DNA of 64,000 nt from Tillus elongatus (GCA_964006375.1 OZ023266.1:67237403-67301402); one strand, 5' to 3'. Positions 18,740-28,270 are shown, numbered from the stretch's first letter. Translations and numbers: made by a program. The notes: generated by a model from the sequence alone, not told the origin.

Positions 18740-18910
18740 AAGGGTCCATAATTTTTAGCTAATTTTCGTACAAAAAATTCGTCAATGAGGAGACCACGAC
18801 TTTAGAATTTTAAAAAGATTTCTTCAAATGAGCGCAAACTAGGCCCCCTGGAATCCATATCCGGGTTTACGTTCAGTTTTGATCTGCTTACATATATACA
18901 GGGTGACGCG
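18740..18910 (-). repeat. R unit, left part, split by the retroelement
   Basis: Reverse-complement R flank ending in CATATATACAGGGTGACGCG. Its continuation (TTTCTACGGTAAAG) is found only after the 3' LTR at 26258. The relative at 12.64-12.99 kb has the two halves joined. Confidence 0.85.
18907..18910. repeat. Target-site duplication, left (CGCG)
   Basis: CGCG immediately before the 5' LTR, repeated at 26254-26257 immediately after the 3' LTR. A 4-bp duplication fits Gypsy-type integrases. A CG-rich target is reported, from memory, for some errantiviruses such as ZAM. Confidence 0.9.
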
Positions 18911-19232
18911 AGTTAACACATGGCTTCTCACGATATGTCACGTAGATGGTATCAAGTTACATTTGCATGCAGCAGTTCCCATAAGCAGATTCTACGAATT
19001 ATGCCGACCGTTGCAGATAGTGCCAGCAGTGCGAAATCAGAGGAAGCTAGATCTGCATGTTCTCGTGAGAACCTGCAACGAACACTTATCCGATTATTAT
19101 ATAAAGCCACTGTTTTGTGTAATATTTGTTCAGTATTAATTTAGGCAGTAACTATGCTAGTTTGTTGTTAAATAGTTTAAGTAGTTTAATAATTTTTTTA
19201 AAAAAGCAACCTAAGTACAAGTGTTGTTAATT
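18911..19232 (+). repeat. 5' LTR
   Basis: 322 bp, identical by eye to 25932-26253 except position 19193 (T here, A in the 3' copy). It contains TATATAAAG near 19098. The open frames across it also occur in the 3' LTR and are not genes. Confidence 0.95.
19098..19106 (+). promoter_or_regulatory. TATA-like box in 5' LTR
   Basis: TATATAAAG lies about 130 bp before the LTR end and is the only TATA-like site seen in the LTR. Many errantivirus LTRs use initiator-type promoters instead, so its role is uncertain. The same box is in the 3' LTR. Confidence 0.45.
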
Positions 19233-19243
19233 GGCGCAGTCGG
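19232..19243 (+). promoter_or_regulatory. Primer binding site, serine-tRNA type
   Basis: TGGCGCAGTCGG is complementary to the 3' acceptor end (CGACTGCG plus CCA) of insect serine tRNA, as in the 17.6/297 group. It overlaps the last T of the LTR by one base, a feature also known in that group. Confidence 0.85.
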
Positions 19244-19310
19244 TGACGGATCTCCCAGCAACCTAAGGCATCAAAAGAATATTGGTTCCTTGGTTTTTTA
19301 AGAAGAATAA

Positions 19311-19336
19311 ATGGTCATCTGGTTCCTACTATTACT
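19311..19336 (+). CDS. Predicted env leader exon (signal peptide start)
   Basis: An ATG at 19311 opens a nine-codon frame of almost wholly hydrophobic residues that ends at a TAA overlapping a strong splice donor, GTAAGT at 19337-19342. Cutting at this donor leaves two bases of a codon, which is the phase needed by the acceptor at 24239-24240 to enter the env frame. The leader would then be the start of the Env signal peptide, which the env frame otherwise lacks. It lies upstream of the gag ATG in a different frame. This is inference; no transcript is seen. Confidence 0.62.
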
Positions 19337-19389
19337 GTAAGTTGCTCTCCTATATTTTCTCTGTTCCTTTGTCTTATGTATGTGAATAT

Positions 19390-20688
19390 ATGTCGGATAT
19401 TGATGAATTAATAAGCAGACTTAATCAGTTTAATTTTGAAAATAACTTAGAAGTCATTCCTGAAGAAAATAATTTAGATATTAATATTGTTGAACAGGAA
19501 GTTCAGAATAATTTTACTCGTAATAGTATTAGTCTTGTAAAACAAATTCATAGTAACTTAATTAATACCACAGAATTTAGCATAAACATGGCCCAAGCTA
19601 ACAATATGGCAAACAACTTTAGTGAATTCTATTTAAAGATGATACCTGAGTTCAATGGGGAACCGGCAAATGTTGGTAACTTTCTTAAGGCATGCGATCT
19701 CATTATGAACACATTTTATAACGCTGAAGATGAAAGATTATATTTAAATCATTTTTTAGTTAATTTTATACAGTCAAAATTAACCAGTCAAGCTAGACTT
19801 ATAATTAGCACAAAAATTATTAATAATTGGCAAGACCTAAGACAAGCTATAGTGCAAAACTTCACGGACCAACGAGACGACACTAGTCTTTTGAGCGAAC
19901 TTTTAACACTCAAGCAGAAACATAGTGAGGATGCTTTAACATTTAGTAATAGGTGTAGATATATTGAACAACTTCTGGTCTCTAATTTAATTTGTAATGA
20001 AGAAAATCAACAAATATTAGAAGTGAAAAGAGCAATTTACGCTCAACAAACATTAAAAGCGTTCCTCGGGGGACTTAGAAACCCTCTAGGAATGGTAGTA
20101 AGATCCACTGCACCTGCATCTATTGAAGATGCTCTTAAGTTTATAGTTCTGGAAGAAAATTACGAGTATAGAGATAGGACATTTCTTAAATCAGGCAATT
20201 ATACATCGCCAAATAATAAAACCCCCAATCCACAAACCAGGTCTTTCAACAATCGTTCTACTCCCCAAAACTTTCCAGTTATGCAATTTCAGAAACCATT
20301 TAGAAATAATCCCCAATATCAGAGCCAAAGTAATCAAACTTCACAATTTAGGAATACTTCCCAATATCACAGCCAAAATAATCAGAATTCACAATTTTCT
20401 AGACCGCCCTCTTTTAAACCAGAAAACCCACGAGAACATTTCCAAAACAGATATCCTGAACCCATGGATACTTCGAGTGGCAACACAAGGTTTACAAGAC
20501 ATTCCAATAATTTTTCAACACAGTCAAGAAGAAATAACTTCCCTGCTAATCAGCAAAGATCCACAGTTCCAGGAACAAGGTTTAATTCTGACGAACTATT
20601 TACTCATGAGATTGATACACCTTCCGAACTTTACGATCGTGAAAATCAAAATTTTCCTACACCGGGCACATCAACCGAAAATCCTTAA
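19390..20688 (+). CDS. gag: Gag polyprotein
   Basis: 432 codons. I chose the ATG at 19390 (MSDIDELISRLNQF) because the frame upstream (to 19282) has no ATG, only a TTG. The middle (EFNGEPANVGNFLKACD, then DLRQAIVQNFTDQRDD and LLTLKQKHSEDALTFSNR) has the character of a Gypsy-type capsid domain. The last 150 or so residues are rich in Asn, Gln, Pro and Arg. There is no CCHC zinc knuckle, as is usual in errantiviruses, where basic residues bind the RNA. It forms the particle that packages the genome. The frame overlaps the protease frame from 20643. Confidence 0.92.
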   Translation: MSDIDELISRLNQFNFENNLEVIPEENNLDINIVEQEVQNNFTRNSISLVKQIHSNLINTTEFSINMAQANNMANNFSEFYLKMIPEFNGEPANVGNFLKACDLIMNTFYNAEDERLYLNHFLVNFIQSKLTSQARLIISTKIINNWQDLRQAIVQNFTDQRDDTSLLSELLTLKQKHSEDALTFSNRCRYIEQLLVSNLICNEENQQILEVKRAIYAQQTLKAFLGGLRNPLGMVVRSTAPASIEDALKFIVLEENYEYRDRTFLKSGNYTSPNNKTPNPQTRSFNNRSTPQNFPVMQFQKPFRNNPQYQSQSNQTSQFRNTSQYHSQNNQNSQFSRPPSFKPENPREHFQNRYPEPMDTSSGNTRFTRHSNNFSTQSRRNNFPANQQRSTVPGTRFNSDELFTHEIDTPSELYDRENQNFPTPGTSTENP

Positions 20689-21068
20689 TAGAAATAAACA
20701 ATCTCAATTTATGTCAACTGCCTTATGTTGAAATCCCCGAACTGCCTGGAAAATTGCTCATAGATTCGGGAAGCAGTAAAAGTCTTTTGAAACCAGATAT
20801 TGTTCAAGAAAAATATAAAAATAAAATCTTTCAAAAATCATTTCACATTAAATCAGCTCATGGATTCTCCGTGCACAAATACAGGGCAAATATTTTACTG
20901 AATTCAATTACTAATCGTCCACACGAATTTTGTTTATTTAATTTTAATGATAACTACACGGGTTTGATAGGAGCCGATTTTCTCCTTGCAAGTAAAGCTA
21001 GGCTAGATTTTAATAATAGGAAATTATACTTAGGTAGGTTAGAAATTGATATACATTTTTCCTTATGA
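20643..21068 (+). CDS. pol: Pol, aspartic protease part
   Basis: Frame -1 to gag, open from 20643. The catalytic motif is LLIDSGSSKSLL (Asp codon at 20763), followed by GLIGADFLL, the usual second protease motif (IxGxDFL). There is no internal start needed if it is made by frameshift. The frame stops at 21066-21068 just after a run of five T, where the similarity moves to another frame. It cleaves the Gag and Pol precursors. Confidence 0.85.
   Translation, partial: KSKFSYTGHINRKSLIEINNLNLCQLPYVEIPELPGKLLIDSGSSKSLLKPDIVQEKYKNKIFQKSFHIKSAHGFSVHKYRANILLNSITNRPHEFCLFNFNDNYTGLIGADFLLASKARLDFNNRKLYLGRLEIDIHFSL
20649..20655 (+). promoter_or_regulatory. -1 frameshift heptamer (gag to pol)
   Basis: In the gag frame the sequence reads A AAT TTT, a fit to the X XXY YYZ slippery pattern. 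It lies inside the 46-bp window where gag is still open and the -1 (pro) frame is already open (20643-20688). It probably sets the Gag to Gag-Pol ratio. I have not folded the downstream RNA. Confidence 0.75.
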
Positions 21069-21262
21069 ATATACTCTTGAGCCAAATACGGAAACTAAAA
21101 TCAATGTTCCTGTCAATAAGTCCAAATGGATATGGACTTGTTAACCAAGTGTTAATTAATAATTTATTATACCTAGACTGTTTAGTCCATAATAAACAAC
21201 TTGAATATCACATCATAGAAGATACTAAGCCCACTAACTCTGGATTAGCGAACAATACAACC
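21056..21262 (+). pseudogene. pol: Pol linker with three frame breaks
   Basis: Between protease and RT the errantivirus-like linker continues, but in successive frames. The change points are near the T run at 21056-21060, near the AAA at 21124-21126, and somewhere between 21230 and 21262. Each is equivalent to one extra base, so after three the frame returns to that of the protease. Landmarks are EPNTETKINVPVNKS in one frame and NGYGLVNQ in the next. Either this copy is defective or the assembly has small errors at homopolymers. Confidence 0.75.
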
Positions 21263-24200
21263 TTTAGAGACCATTGAATTAAATAATAATGCAATATATA
21301 GCAATTACAATCATAAATATAATAATAGTGTTAAGAAAAATTGCGATGATAACTGGGCCTTAAAAGAAATACGCATGGATCACTTAAATCAAGAAGAACG
21401 TGAACAGTTAATATATTTATGCAAACGTTATTCAGATATATTTTATAAAGAGGACGAAAAGTTAACTTCCACACACGTTGTAAAACATAGGATTAGGACG
21501 ACCGACGATATACCTGTCCATTCGAAATTATATCGTTACCCACAGGTGCATAAAGAAGAGGTACAAAGACAGATGGATAAAATGTTACAGCAAAACATTA
21601 TTAGGCATTCACATTCACCGTGGTGTTCACCAATTTGGGTCGTCCCAAAGAAAGCAGATGCCAGTGGGAAACAAAAGTGGAGAATCGTTGTAGACTACAG
21701 AAAGCTCAACGATAAAACCATACCAGATCGCTACCCCATACCTAAAATAGAAGAAATATTGGATAAAATTGGTAGATCTCACTATTTCACTACAATTGAT
21801 TTGGCATCAGGTTTTCATCAGATAGAGATACATCCGGACGACATTGAAAAGACGGCATTCTCAACAGATCTAGGTCATTATGAGTATTTAAGGATGCCAT
21901 TCGGCCTTAATAATGCTCCAGCCTCGTTTCAGCGCCTAATGAATAATGTACTACACGGATTGATTAGGAAAACTTGCCTTGTCTACATGGATGACGTAAT
22001 TGTGTTCTCGACGTCTCTACAGGAGCATCTAGACAAGCTTACACAAGTTTTTGAAAGGTTCAGGAACTTTCAGCTAAAGATACAATTGGACAAAACCGAA
22101 TTTTTAAAGAAGGAGGCTGAATTTCTGGGACATGTGGTCAGCCCAGAAGGAATTAAACCTAACCCACGAAAACTCGAAGCCATAGAGAAATTTCCGATTC
22201 CTAAAACACAAAAAGAAATCAAATCGTTTTTGGGTTTAATAGGATACTACCGAAAATTTATTAAGAATTTTGCGAATGTCACAAAACCTTTAACAAAATG
22301 TCTAAAGAAAAATTCAAAAATTGATATTAACAACGAAGATTATAAAGAGGCATTTGAAACATGTAAACATATTTTAATGAACAGTCCAATATTACAGCCA
22401 CCAGATTTTACAAAGAAATTTATATTAACTACGGATGCCTCCAACGTCGCACTTGGAGCTGTCTTAAGTCAAGGCGAACCGAATTCAGACCTGCCTGTAG
22501 CTTATGCAAGCCGAACTCTGAATGAGACAGAAAGCAGGTATAGTACAATCGAAAAAGAGCTACTTGCAATAGTCTGGGCTGTAAATTACTTTAGACCATA
22601 CCTTTACGGCAAAAGATTTACCATAATGACTGATCACAAACCACTGAAATGGCTATTTTCATTAAAGGAGCCCAATTCGAAGCTAGTAAGATGGCGTTTA
22701 AAGCTTGAAGAATATGAGTACGATATAGAATACAAGAAAGGAAAAACAAATAACGCCGACGCTTTATCACGTGTAGAAATTAATCCTTTGGATGTTGATA
22801 ATCAATCAGTAATTAATAATGTAGATGAAACAGAATGGCAGAGAGATAATGAGAACGCTGATGAGGAAATAGAAGAACTAGATACAGTTAATTCTAACCA
22901 GGAATCATATGCCGCACCAGGCATTCCTATTTTGGAAGAGGAAATTATCAATAATAAATCCAATCAAATATTCTTTAGTTGCTCAGAGGAACCCGAAATT
23001 CTACACGTCAGAAAAGGCAAGAGAAATTTTATTCATGCTAAATTTAATTTAGAAGATCCAGACAAGATAGCGGAATTTGTAAAGCAGCACTGTTTGCCTC
23101 AAAAGAAATACTATTGCCTATTTATTAATGAGAGACATTATGAATTAGTTAGTTCGGCTATCAATCAACACTTTAATAATGCGCATGCGCCGCAATTTTA
23201 TAGATGTGATAAAGTTTTGGAAGAAATTAACAGTGAGGATGAATTAAAGGATCTTATAATAGCATATCATCAAGGTAAAACTAACCATAGGGGCCCGGAT
23301 GAAACTTATTTAAGGATGAAACAGAAATATTATTATCCTAGTATTAAACAAAAAATTTTAGAATTCATTTTAGACTGTGCGACATGTAAGCAAGCAAAAT
23401 ACAATAGACATCCCATTAAAATACCTTTAGAACACACTCCAACTCCTTCGAAACCTCTAGAATTAATTCACATAGATACATTTCAAATCGAATCATCTCA
23501 GTTCTTTACAATTCTTGATCCTTTCAGTAAATTCGGTCAGGCCTTTCCGATTAAAAGCAAGAATGCTATCGAAATTTCCAGGGTATTAATAAGATATTTT
23601 TCACAATATGGTACAGTAAGAGGCGTCGTTTCCGACTCTGGTACGGAATTCTCAAATGACACTGTCAAAGAGCTCCTAAAGTCATATCAAATTGAACTGC
23701 ACATAACTACACCTCATAATCCCAACTCTAACAGCCCAGTAGAGAGATTCCACAGCACACTGATTGAACACTATAGAATTTTCAAAATAAAATACCCAAA
23801 TCTAAAACCTCCTGACTTGATACCCTACTGCATCCTAGCTTACAATTCAAGCATTCACTCTCAAACTCTCAAACCACCTTTTGAGCTAATATTCGGATAC
23901 ATCCCAGAAATCTTCAACTTTGATCCCGAAGTTACACTCACTCAAGAATATAACCAAAAACACAAACATTTTATGAAAATAGTTTATGATATCGTATTAG
24001 ATCGGATAGAAAAATCGAAAGAAAAAATGCTCCTCAGAACTAACGTCGAAGTTAATCAGCCATTTAAAGAGGGCCAAACAGTATATAAAAAGATACCCCC
24101 TGGATTTCACAAGAAGCACAAAAACCCCTATACAGGCCCATACACTATAATATCCCTCTTAGAACATAATAAAGCTTTACTCATAAATCACAAGAATGAC

Positions 24201-24269
24201 GAGCAATGTGTAACTCATTTAAGAAATCTTCGCCTTTCAGGTGGGCATGCGGAGGGCAGCCACAACTAG
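21249..24269 (+). CDS. pol: Pol: reverse transcriptase, RNase H, integrase
   Basis: Open from 21249; residue numbers here count from the Met at 21375 (964 residues). The RT palm has TIDLASGFHQ (Asp142) and VYMDDVIVF (YMDD 204-207). RNase H has TTDASNVALGAVL (Asp354), EKELLAIVWA (Glu395) and MTDHKPL (Asp420). Integrase has an HHCC finger (His632, His638, Cys668, Cys671) and a catalytic triad Asp701, Asp754 and Glu790 with exactly 35 residues between the last two (DD35E). All catalytic residues are present. The protein copies RNA into DNA and inserts it into chromosomes. The last 64 bases overlap the upstream end of the env frame. Confidence 0.95.
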   Translation, partial: RTIQPLETIELNNNAIYSNYNHKYNNSVKKNCDDNWALKEIRMDHLNQEEREQLIYLCKRYSDIFYKEDEKLTSTHVVKHRIRTTDDIPVHSKLYRYPQVHKEEVQRQMDKMLQQNIIRHSHSPWCSPIWVVPKKADASGKQKWRIVVDYRKLNDKTIPDRYPIPKIEEILDKIGRSHYFTTIDLASGFHQIEIHPDDIEKTAFSTDLGHYEYLRMPFGLNNAPASFQRLMNNVLHGLIRKTCLVYMDDVIVFSTSLQEHLDKLTQVFERFRNFQLKIQLDKTEFLKKEAEFLGHVVSPEGIKPNPRKLEAIEKFPIPKTQKEIKSFLGLIGYYRKFIKNFANVTKPLTKCLKKNSKIDINNEDYKEAFETCKHILMNSPILQPPDFTKKFILTTDASNVALGAVLSQGEPNSDLPVAYASRTLNETESRYSTIEKELLAIVWAVNYFRPYLYGKRFTIMTDHKPLKWLFSLKEPNSKLVRWRLKLEEYEYDIEYKKGKTNNADALSRVEINPLDVDNQSVINNVDETEWQRDNENADEEIEELDTVNSNQESYAAPGIPILEEEIINNKSNQIFFSCSEEPEILHVRKGKRNFIHAKFNLEDPDKIAEFVKQHCLPQKKYYCLFINERHYELVSSAINQHFNNAHAPQFYRCDKVLEEINSEDELKDLIIAYHQGKTNHRGPDETYLRMKQKYYYPSIKQKILEFILDCATCKQAKYNRHPIKIPLEHTPTPSKPLELIHIDTFQIESSQFFTILDPFSKFGQAFPIKSKNAIEISRVLIRYFSQYGTVRGVVSDSGTEFSNDTVKELLKSYQIELHITTPHNPNSNSPVERFHSTLIEHYRIFKIKYPNLKPPDLIPYCILAYNSSIHSQTLKPPFELIFGYIPEIFNFDPEVTLTQEYNQKHKHFMKIVYDIVLDRIEKSKEKMLLRTNVEVNQPFKEGQTVYKKIPPGFHKKHKNPYTGPYTIISLLEHNKALLINHKNDEQCVTHLRNLRLSGGHAEGSHN
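24239..24240 (+). other. Predicted splice acceptor for env RNA
   Basis: CGCCTTTCAG precedes the env sequence inside the 3' end of pol. The pyrimidine-rich AG and the matching phase with the donor at 19337 support a 4.9-kb intron (19337-24240). It would be spliced only in a subset of transcripts. Confidence 0.6.
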
Positions 24270-25921
24270 AAGATTTAAAGAACAACCCTGGGTTTTTACC
24301 TCGCAAGTTAGGTAGAAGCTATTGCCAAAATGACGTATGGCGCCTTATACATGTATATAATATGGAACCCTTATTTACTGACTTCAGTAAACTTAAATAC
24401 AAATATTATCTTATAGCCAATACTTTAAGTGATAATTTTAGATCTGAATACCATAATTTTATAATCGCCCTTAATTATACTGTAGATAACATAGATGAAA
24501 CTTTCCTTAGAATTTTTCCTGATAAGTATAGATTTAAGAGAGGTTTACTCAACCCTTTGGGTACAGTTTTTAAATCAATCACTGGCAATCTAGATGCTGA
24601 TGATGGCGAAAGAATCAACAAAGACCTTCAATTATTAGCTGATGATCAAAATAGAATGCATGAGCTATTTGACGAACAAACATCTGTTATGATAAATGCA
24701 ATAAACGAATTTAATCAAACAGTAAATACTTTAACTCATAATCAAAAAGAAATTGTCAAAAGAATGTTAGCACTTCAAAACATTACTAAAGATTTAGCTA
24801 CTAATATTATGCCTGTTCTCCAGCGAGCACATATTCTAGAACTGTTGACTGAAATCGCTAACCTATTTAACGTCATAGAATCGATAATATTAACAACTGA
24901 AAATGCTATAACGTTCTCTAAATTAAATACTTTTCACACTTCTATCATCAAACCAAAATTCATTATTAAAGAGCTTCCTGTAATAGAAAAATACATTTCA
25001 CAATCTAGATTAGTAAGCAAGAATGACTTATCTTTATATGAAAAATTATTTAAAATCAAGTCTATCCAAACTGGATATAAAATTATATTCCAAATTGATA
25101 TTCCACTAATAGATAAATCTGACTATATTTACTACCAACTGTACTCCCTACCTATACAAACCAATCCTAACAGCTTCTCAATGATAATACCTCGATCCAA
25201 GTACCTTATCCTAAATGAGCAACAATACGCCTTCAGAAACAACCCCTGCCAGGAGCTTACGAACGAGATCTATGTCTGTACAGAAGATACAATAGCAGAC
25301 GTCAGTGAAGATCCTCCCTGTGAAGTTAGGCTAATTAATTTCCAAAAGCCTATCAATAATTGCGAACAAGAGACTGTAAAAATTACCAAGACTATCGTTT
25401 CGAAGTATGGCAACACACAGTTTATGGTGGTGGCTCCAAAGGAAACCAAGATGTCAATCAAATGCTCGGGAGAAGAAAACACACAAATTATACAAGGCAC
25501 GTATATGGTGACACTCAAACCAAGATGTCAATTGTCGATTGGTGGTAAACGATACAGTACAGTGCAGAGCTCAGTTGAGACACAACAATTGTTCTCCTTA
25601 CCAAAGTTGGAAGAAGATCCAGAAAGCAAAATAAACATAGAAGAATTGCCAGCAATGGAACTGGAAAACGTCCCTTTGCACGACGTAAGCAACATCAGGG
25701 CTCAGCTGCAGTCTATAAAAAGTAGAATTCCCAACAAAATTAGACTCCCGTTGTACCACACAAGTGTTTGGACGATCCTACTCTACATCATACTAATCCT
25801 TCTAGCAACAATATTTATTACAGTTTTTGTCAAAAGAAGATGTGCCCAGCAGAATGAAAGAAGCAAAGCAGAAGCGGAAAATCCCTTAAGAATTCCGAAA
25901 CCCAAGGGTTCCGTCCTCTAA
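24241..25921 (+). CDS. env: Envelope glycoprotein, main exon
   Basis: The open frame runs from an ATG at 24206, but that ATG lies inside pol and gives no signal peptide. I therefore place the mature env exon after the acceptor. Numbering from 24206 (571 residues), a furin-type site RFKR lies at 109-112, followed by GLLNPLGTVFKSITGNLD. That is the conserved fusion-region signature shared by errantivirus Env and baculovirus F proteins. A coiled-coil-like heptad stretch follows. A membrane anchor lies near 521-542, and a short basic tail (VKRR) ends the protein. N-glycosylation sites are present. In the family it mediates membrane fusion and transfer between cells. No break is seen. Confidence 0.9.
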
Positions 25922-25931
25922 TGGGGGGAGG
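25922..25931 (+). promoter_or_regulatory. Polypurine tract
   Basis: TGGGGGGAGG lies directly between the env stop and the 3' LTR, the position of the plus-strand primer in reverse transcription. Confidence 0.85.
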
Positions 25932-26253
25932 AGTTAACACATGGCTTCTCACGATATGTCACGTAGATGGTATCAAGTTACATTTGCATGCAGCAGTTCC
26001 CATAAGCAGATTCTACGAATTATGCCGACCGTTGCAGATAGTGCCAGCAGTGCGAAATCAGAGGAAGCTAGATCTGCATGTTCTCGTGAGAACCTGCAAC
26101 GAACACTTATCCGATTATTATATAAAGCCACTGTTTTGTGTAATATTTGTTCAGTATTAATTTAGGCAGTAACTATGCTAGTTTGTTGTTAAATAGTTTA
26201 AGTAGTTTAATAAATTTTTTAAAAAAGCAACCTAAGTACAAGTGTTGTTAATT
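25932..26253 (+). repeat. 3' LTR
   Basis: 322 bp. One difference from the 5' LTR, at 26214, makes AATAAA here (26209-26214), where the 5' copy has AATAAT. Confidence 0.95.
26209..26214 (+). terminator. Poly(A) signal in 3' LTR
   Basis: AATAAA, present only in the 3' LTR because of the single LTR difference. It lies about 40 bp before the LTR end. Its use for RNA 3' ends is inferred. Confidence 0.5.
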
Positions 26254-26257
26254 CGCG
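26254..26257. repeat. Target-site duplication, right (CGCG)
   Basis: Copy of 18907-18910. The sequence after it (TTTCTACGGTAAAG) resumes the interrupted R unit. Confidence 0.9.
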
Positions 26258-26774
26258 TTTCTACGGTAAAGCTGAATATAATTATTATTATACAAGAGAC
26301 GAGAAAATTTTTTATAAATTAATTATAGGGTGTCTTGAGCTGCATCTTATAAAATTATTTTGACAATCACCGGCTGGCCCATAAGTCGATCGTTGGTGAT
26401 CCCTACAATTTTTTTTTTTGAACAGCCTTATTTTATTGCATTTTTTATCGAAATATGTTTGTAAGAAAAAAAATCAAGACGCAGTAAGTGCGTTTTGGCA
26501 GCAAATTTTCATTAAATGCTTCAAATTTCAATAACTCAATTTGCCATTAACCTAAGATTTGTTGGCTAGGAAACCAACGTTTAAGGTTTATTGTCGGAAA
26601 ATTTTTGTACATTTTCAAACAATAAGTTATTTTGATAAAATATGGCACATTGTTTCTACTATATAGGTTATACCGGTAACCAAATTGATGACTGCTTGCA
26701 TTAAAAAGACATATTTGATATTCAAAGCATTTTAATAAAAATTCACTGCCATAACGCACTTGCTGCGTCCAGAG
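26258..26774 (-). repeat. R unit right part plus M1 MITE (reverse orientation)
   Basis: 26258-26400 continues the R unit split by the retroelement (CCTATAATTAA region, TGGCCCATAAGTCG in reverse). 26475-26774 is an M1 MITE with termini GACGCAGTAAGTGCG and CGCACTTGCTGCGTCC. The order and spacing match 12.28-12.99 kb in reverse. Confidence 0.85.
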
Positions 26775-27876
26775 TTTTTTTTTCACTATGAATAACTCTT
26801 TACCAATCTCCAAGACTATACTATACGTCGAGTAATTTTCTAGATATCGAGGAAAATCGAAATTTATTTATAACTTAAACACCCTCTATCCGTCTTTTAA
26901 TTTTGACTTTTGGAGTGAGTATGGCTAAATCTTCATATTTTGATGCCAAGAATATACTGCCGTGCAGGGTATCGTTACTTTTGGACCACGCTGTATTATA
27001 AATTTCGATTCTGGTTTATATAATATATGAGTAGATAATTGGCGCGCATGAAAAAAAAACCCTTGATTCTAGCAAATTTAAATGTCACAAAATTACATCC
27101 CTGTATGTGCTGTTTTTAAAAGCTTATATTTTTTTAAATAAAAGTAATTATTGTATTTGCACTTTTAGTTAAGATAAGAGTCTTTCTGTACGCTAGCGCC
27201 AAAACTGTGGTCACTTTATATAATACTGTTTGCTGTGACCTTGTACTTCTACGCCACAAAAAAAAATTGTTAAAAATGTAAGTAGTACACTTTCTTTAAT
27301 TATTACATTAACGACCTCAATATTTCAAGTACCGGAGGGTGTGTATATCCTGTAAACCTGTCTCCACCTTGGTTATGATTTATAGTCGCCATATTACATA
27401 AATTTAAACAAAATGCGCACTAAAGAATTCGTAAGAAAATAAAAATAATAGAAATAAAAAAATCAGGTGGGAATGGGATCGGCAAGGACCTACCCTACTC
27501 TTTATCACTTTTATGGCGGCGCTTTTAATTGGTTTTAAAGCCAAGCCTGTGGGCATTTGCACGACATCTTAAGGCGTTTAGTCGCAAAACAAAAAGGACA
27601 ACGAAATAAAGCAAATAAACAAAAGTATGGATCGCAAAGTACAAGGTCTATTCAACTGAAATCCATTTGTGGTCAGGTTAGCCCCGGAAACATTTGGTCG
27701 TGGTGGTATCGGTATAACTTCGGGACTTACATTCCATTGGCTACAGACTTTTTTTATTACTCTGAAAATTCTACTACACGTACGGTACATTTGCAAATGC
27801 GCCTGGAAATTGGAAACATAATTAAATCTTCTAGCATCCAGGTAAGGTTAAAAACTATTCACATAACACCGCGTTT

Positions 27877-27878
<2 letters not shown>
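26775..27878. other. Unassigned
   Basis: No family recognised. A plus-strand frame from 27557 runs about 107 codons before entering a (TA)n array, with no motif I know. A minus-strand frame over the same bases is equally plausible, so neither is called. Confidence 0.4.

Positions 27879-27952
<74 letters not shown>
27879..27952. repeat. (TA)n microsatellite
   Basis: About 37 TA units. The sequence after it up to 28192 is unassigned. Confidence 0.95.
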
Positions 27953-27958
<6 letters not shown>

Positions 27959-28188
27959 CGTGGAAGTTGTCTCAGACTACGTTTCCAAACAAAATGGTGA
28001 GTAATTGGTATTTCAGATATTTACCAGACTGTTCACTTAGGAACACCTTTGTTGTTTCGCAACCCTACCTTTCGCTTCATCAGGGCTACGATAATAAAAA
28101 CAAAATTATCAGCACACTATCCAGAAAGTCTAGATCGTTAAAATTTAAAAAAATGAAAACTCTATACAATATATAAAAAACCATATAA

Positions 28189-28192
<4 letters not shown>

Positions 28193-28270
<78 letters not shown>

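Larger units (their letters stand above)
18911..26253 (+). mobile_element. Errantivirus-type endogenous retrovirus, 7,343 bp
   Basis: Complete provirus-like element: 5' LTR, primer binding site, gag, pro-pol, env, polypurine tract and 3' LTR, bounded by CGCG duplications. The LTRs begin AGTTAAC and end GTTAATT, as in insect errantiviruses (Metaviridae). The LTRs differ at one base of 322, indicating recent insertion. Gag, the RT-to-integrase part of pol and env are each open. The protease-to-RT linker has three single-base frame breaks, so this copy as read would not make a full Pol. Having env separates it from simple Gypsy elements. Whether it is infectious cannot be told from sequence. Confidence 0.95.

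Noticed and set aside
19282..19389. N-terminal extension of gag from 19282
   Set aside because: It would start at TTG, and the region holds a splice donor and a hydrophobic frame in another register; the ATG at 19390 is a better start.
24206..24240. Env start at the ATG 24206
   Set aside because: The residues before the acceptor simply translate the end of pol in another frame and give no signal peptide; splicing from the leader exon is more likely.
18879..26165. Open frames of 74-86 codons repeated near 18.9 and 25.9 kb
   Set aside because: They lie inside the two identical LTRs, so their similarity is explained by the LTR duplication.
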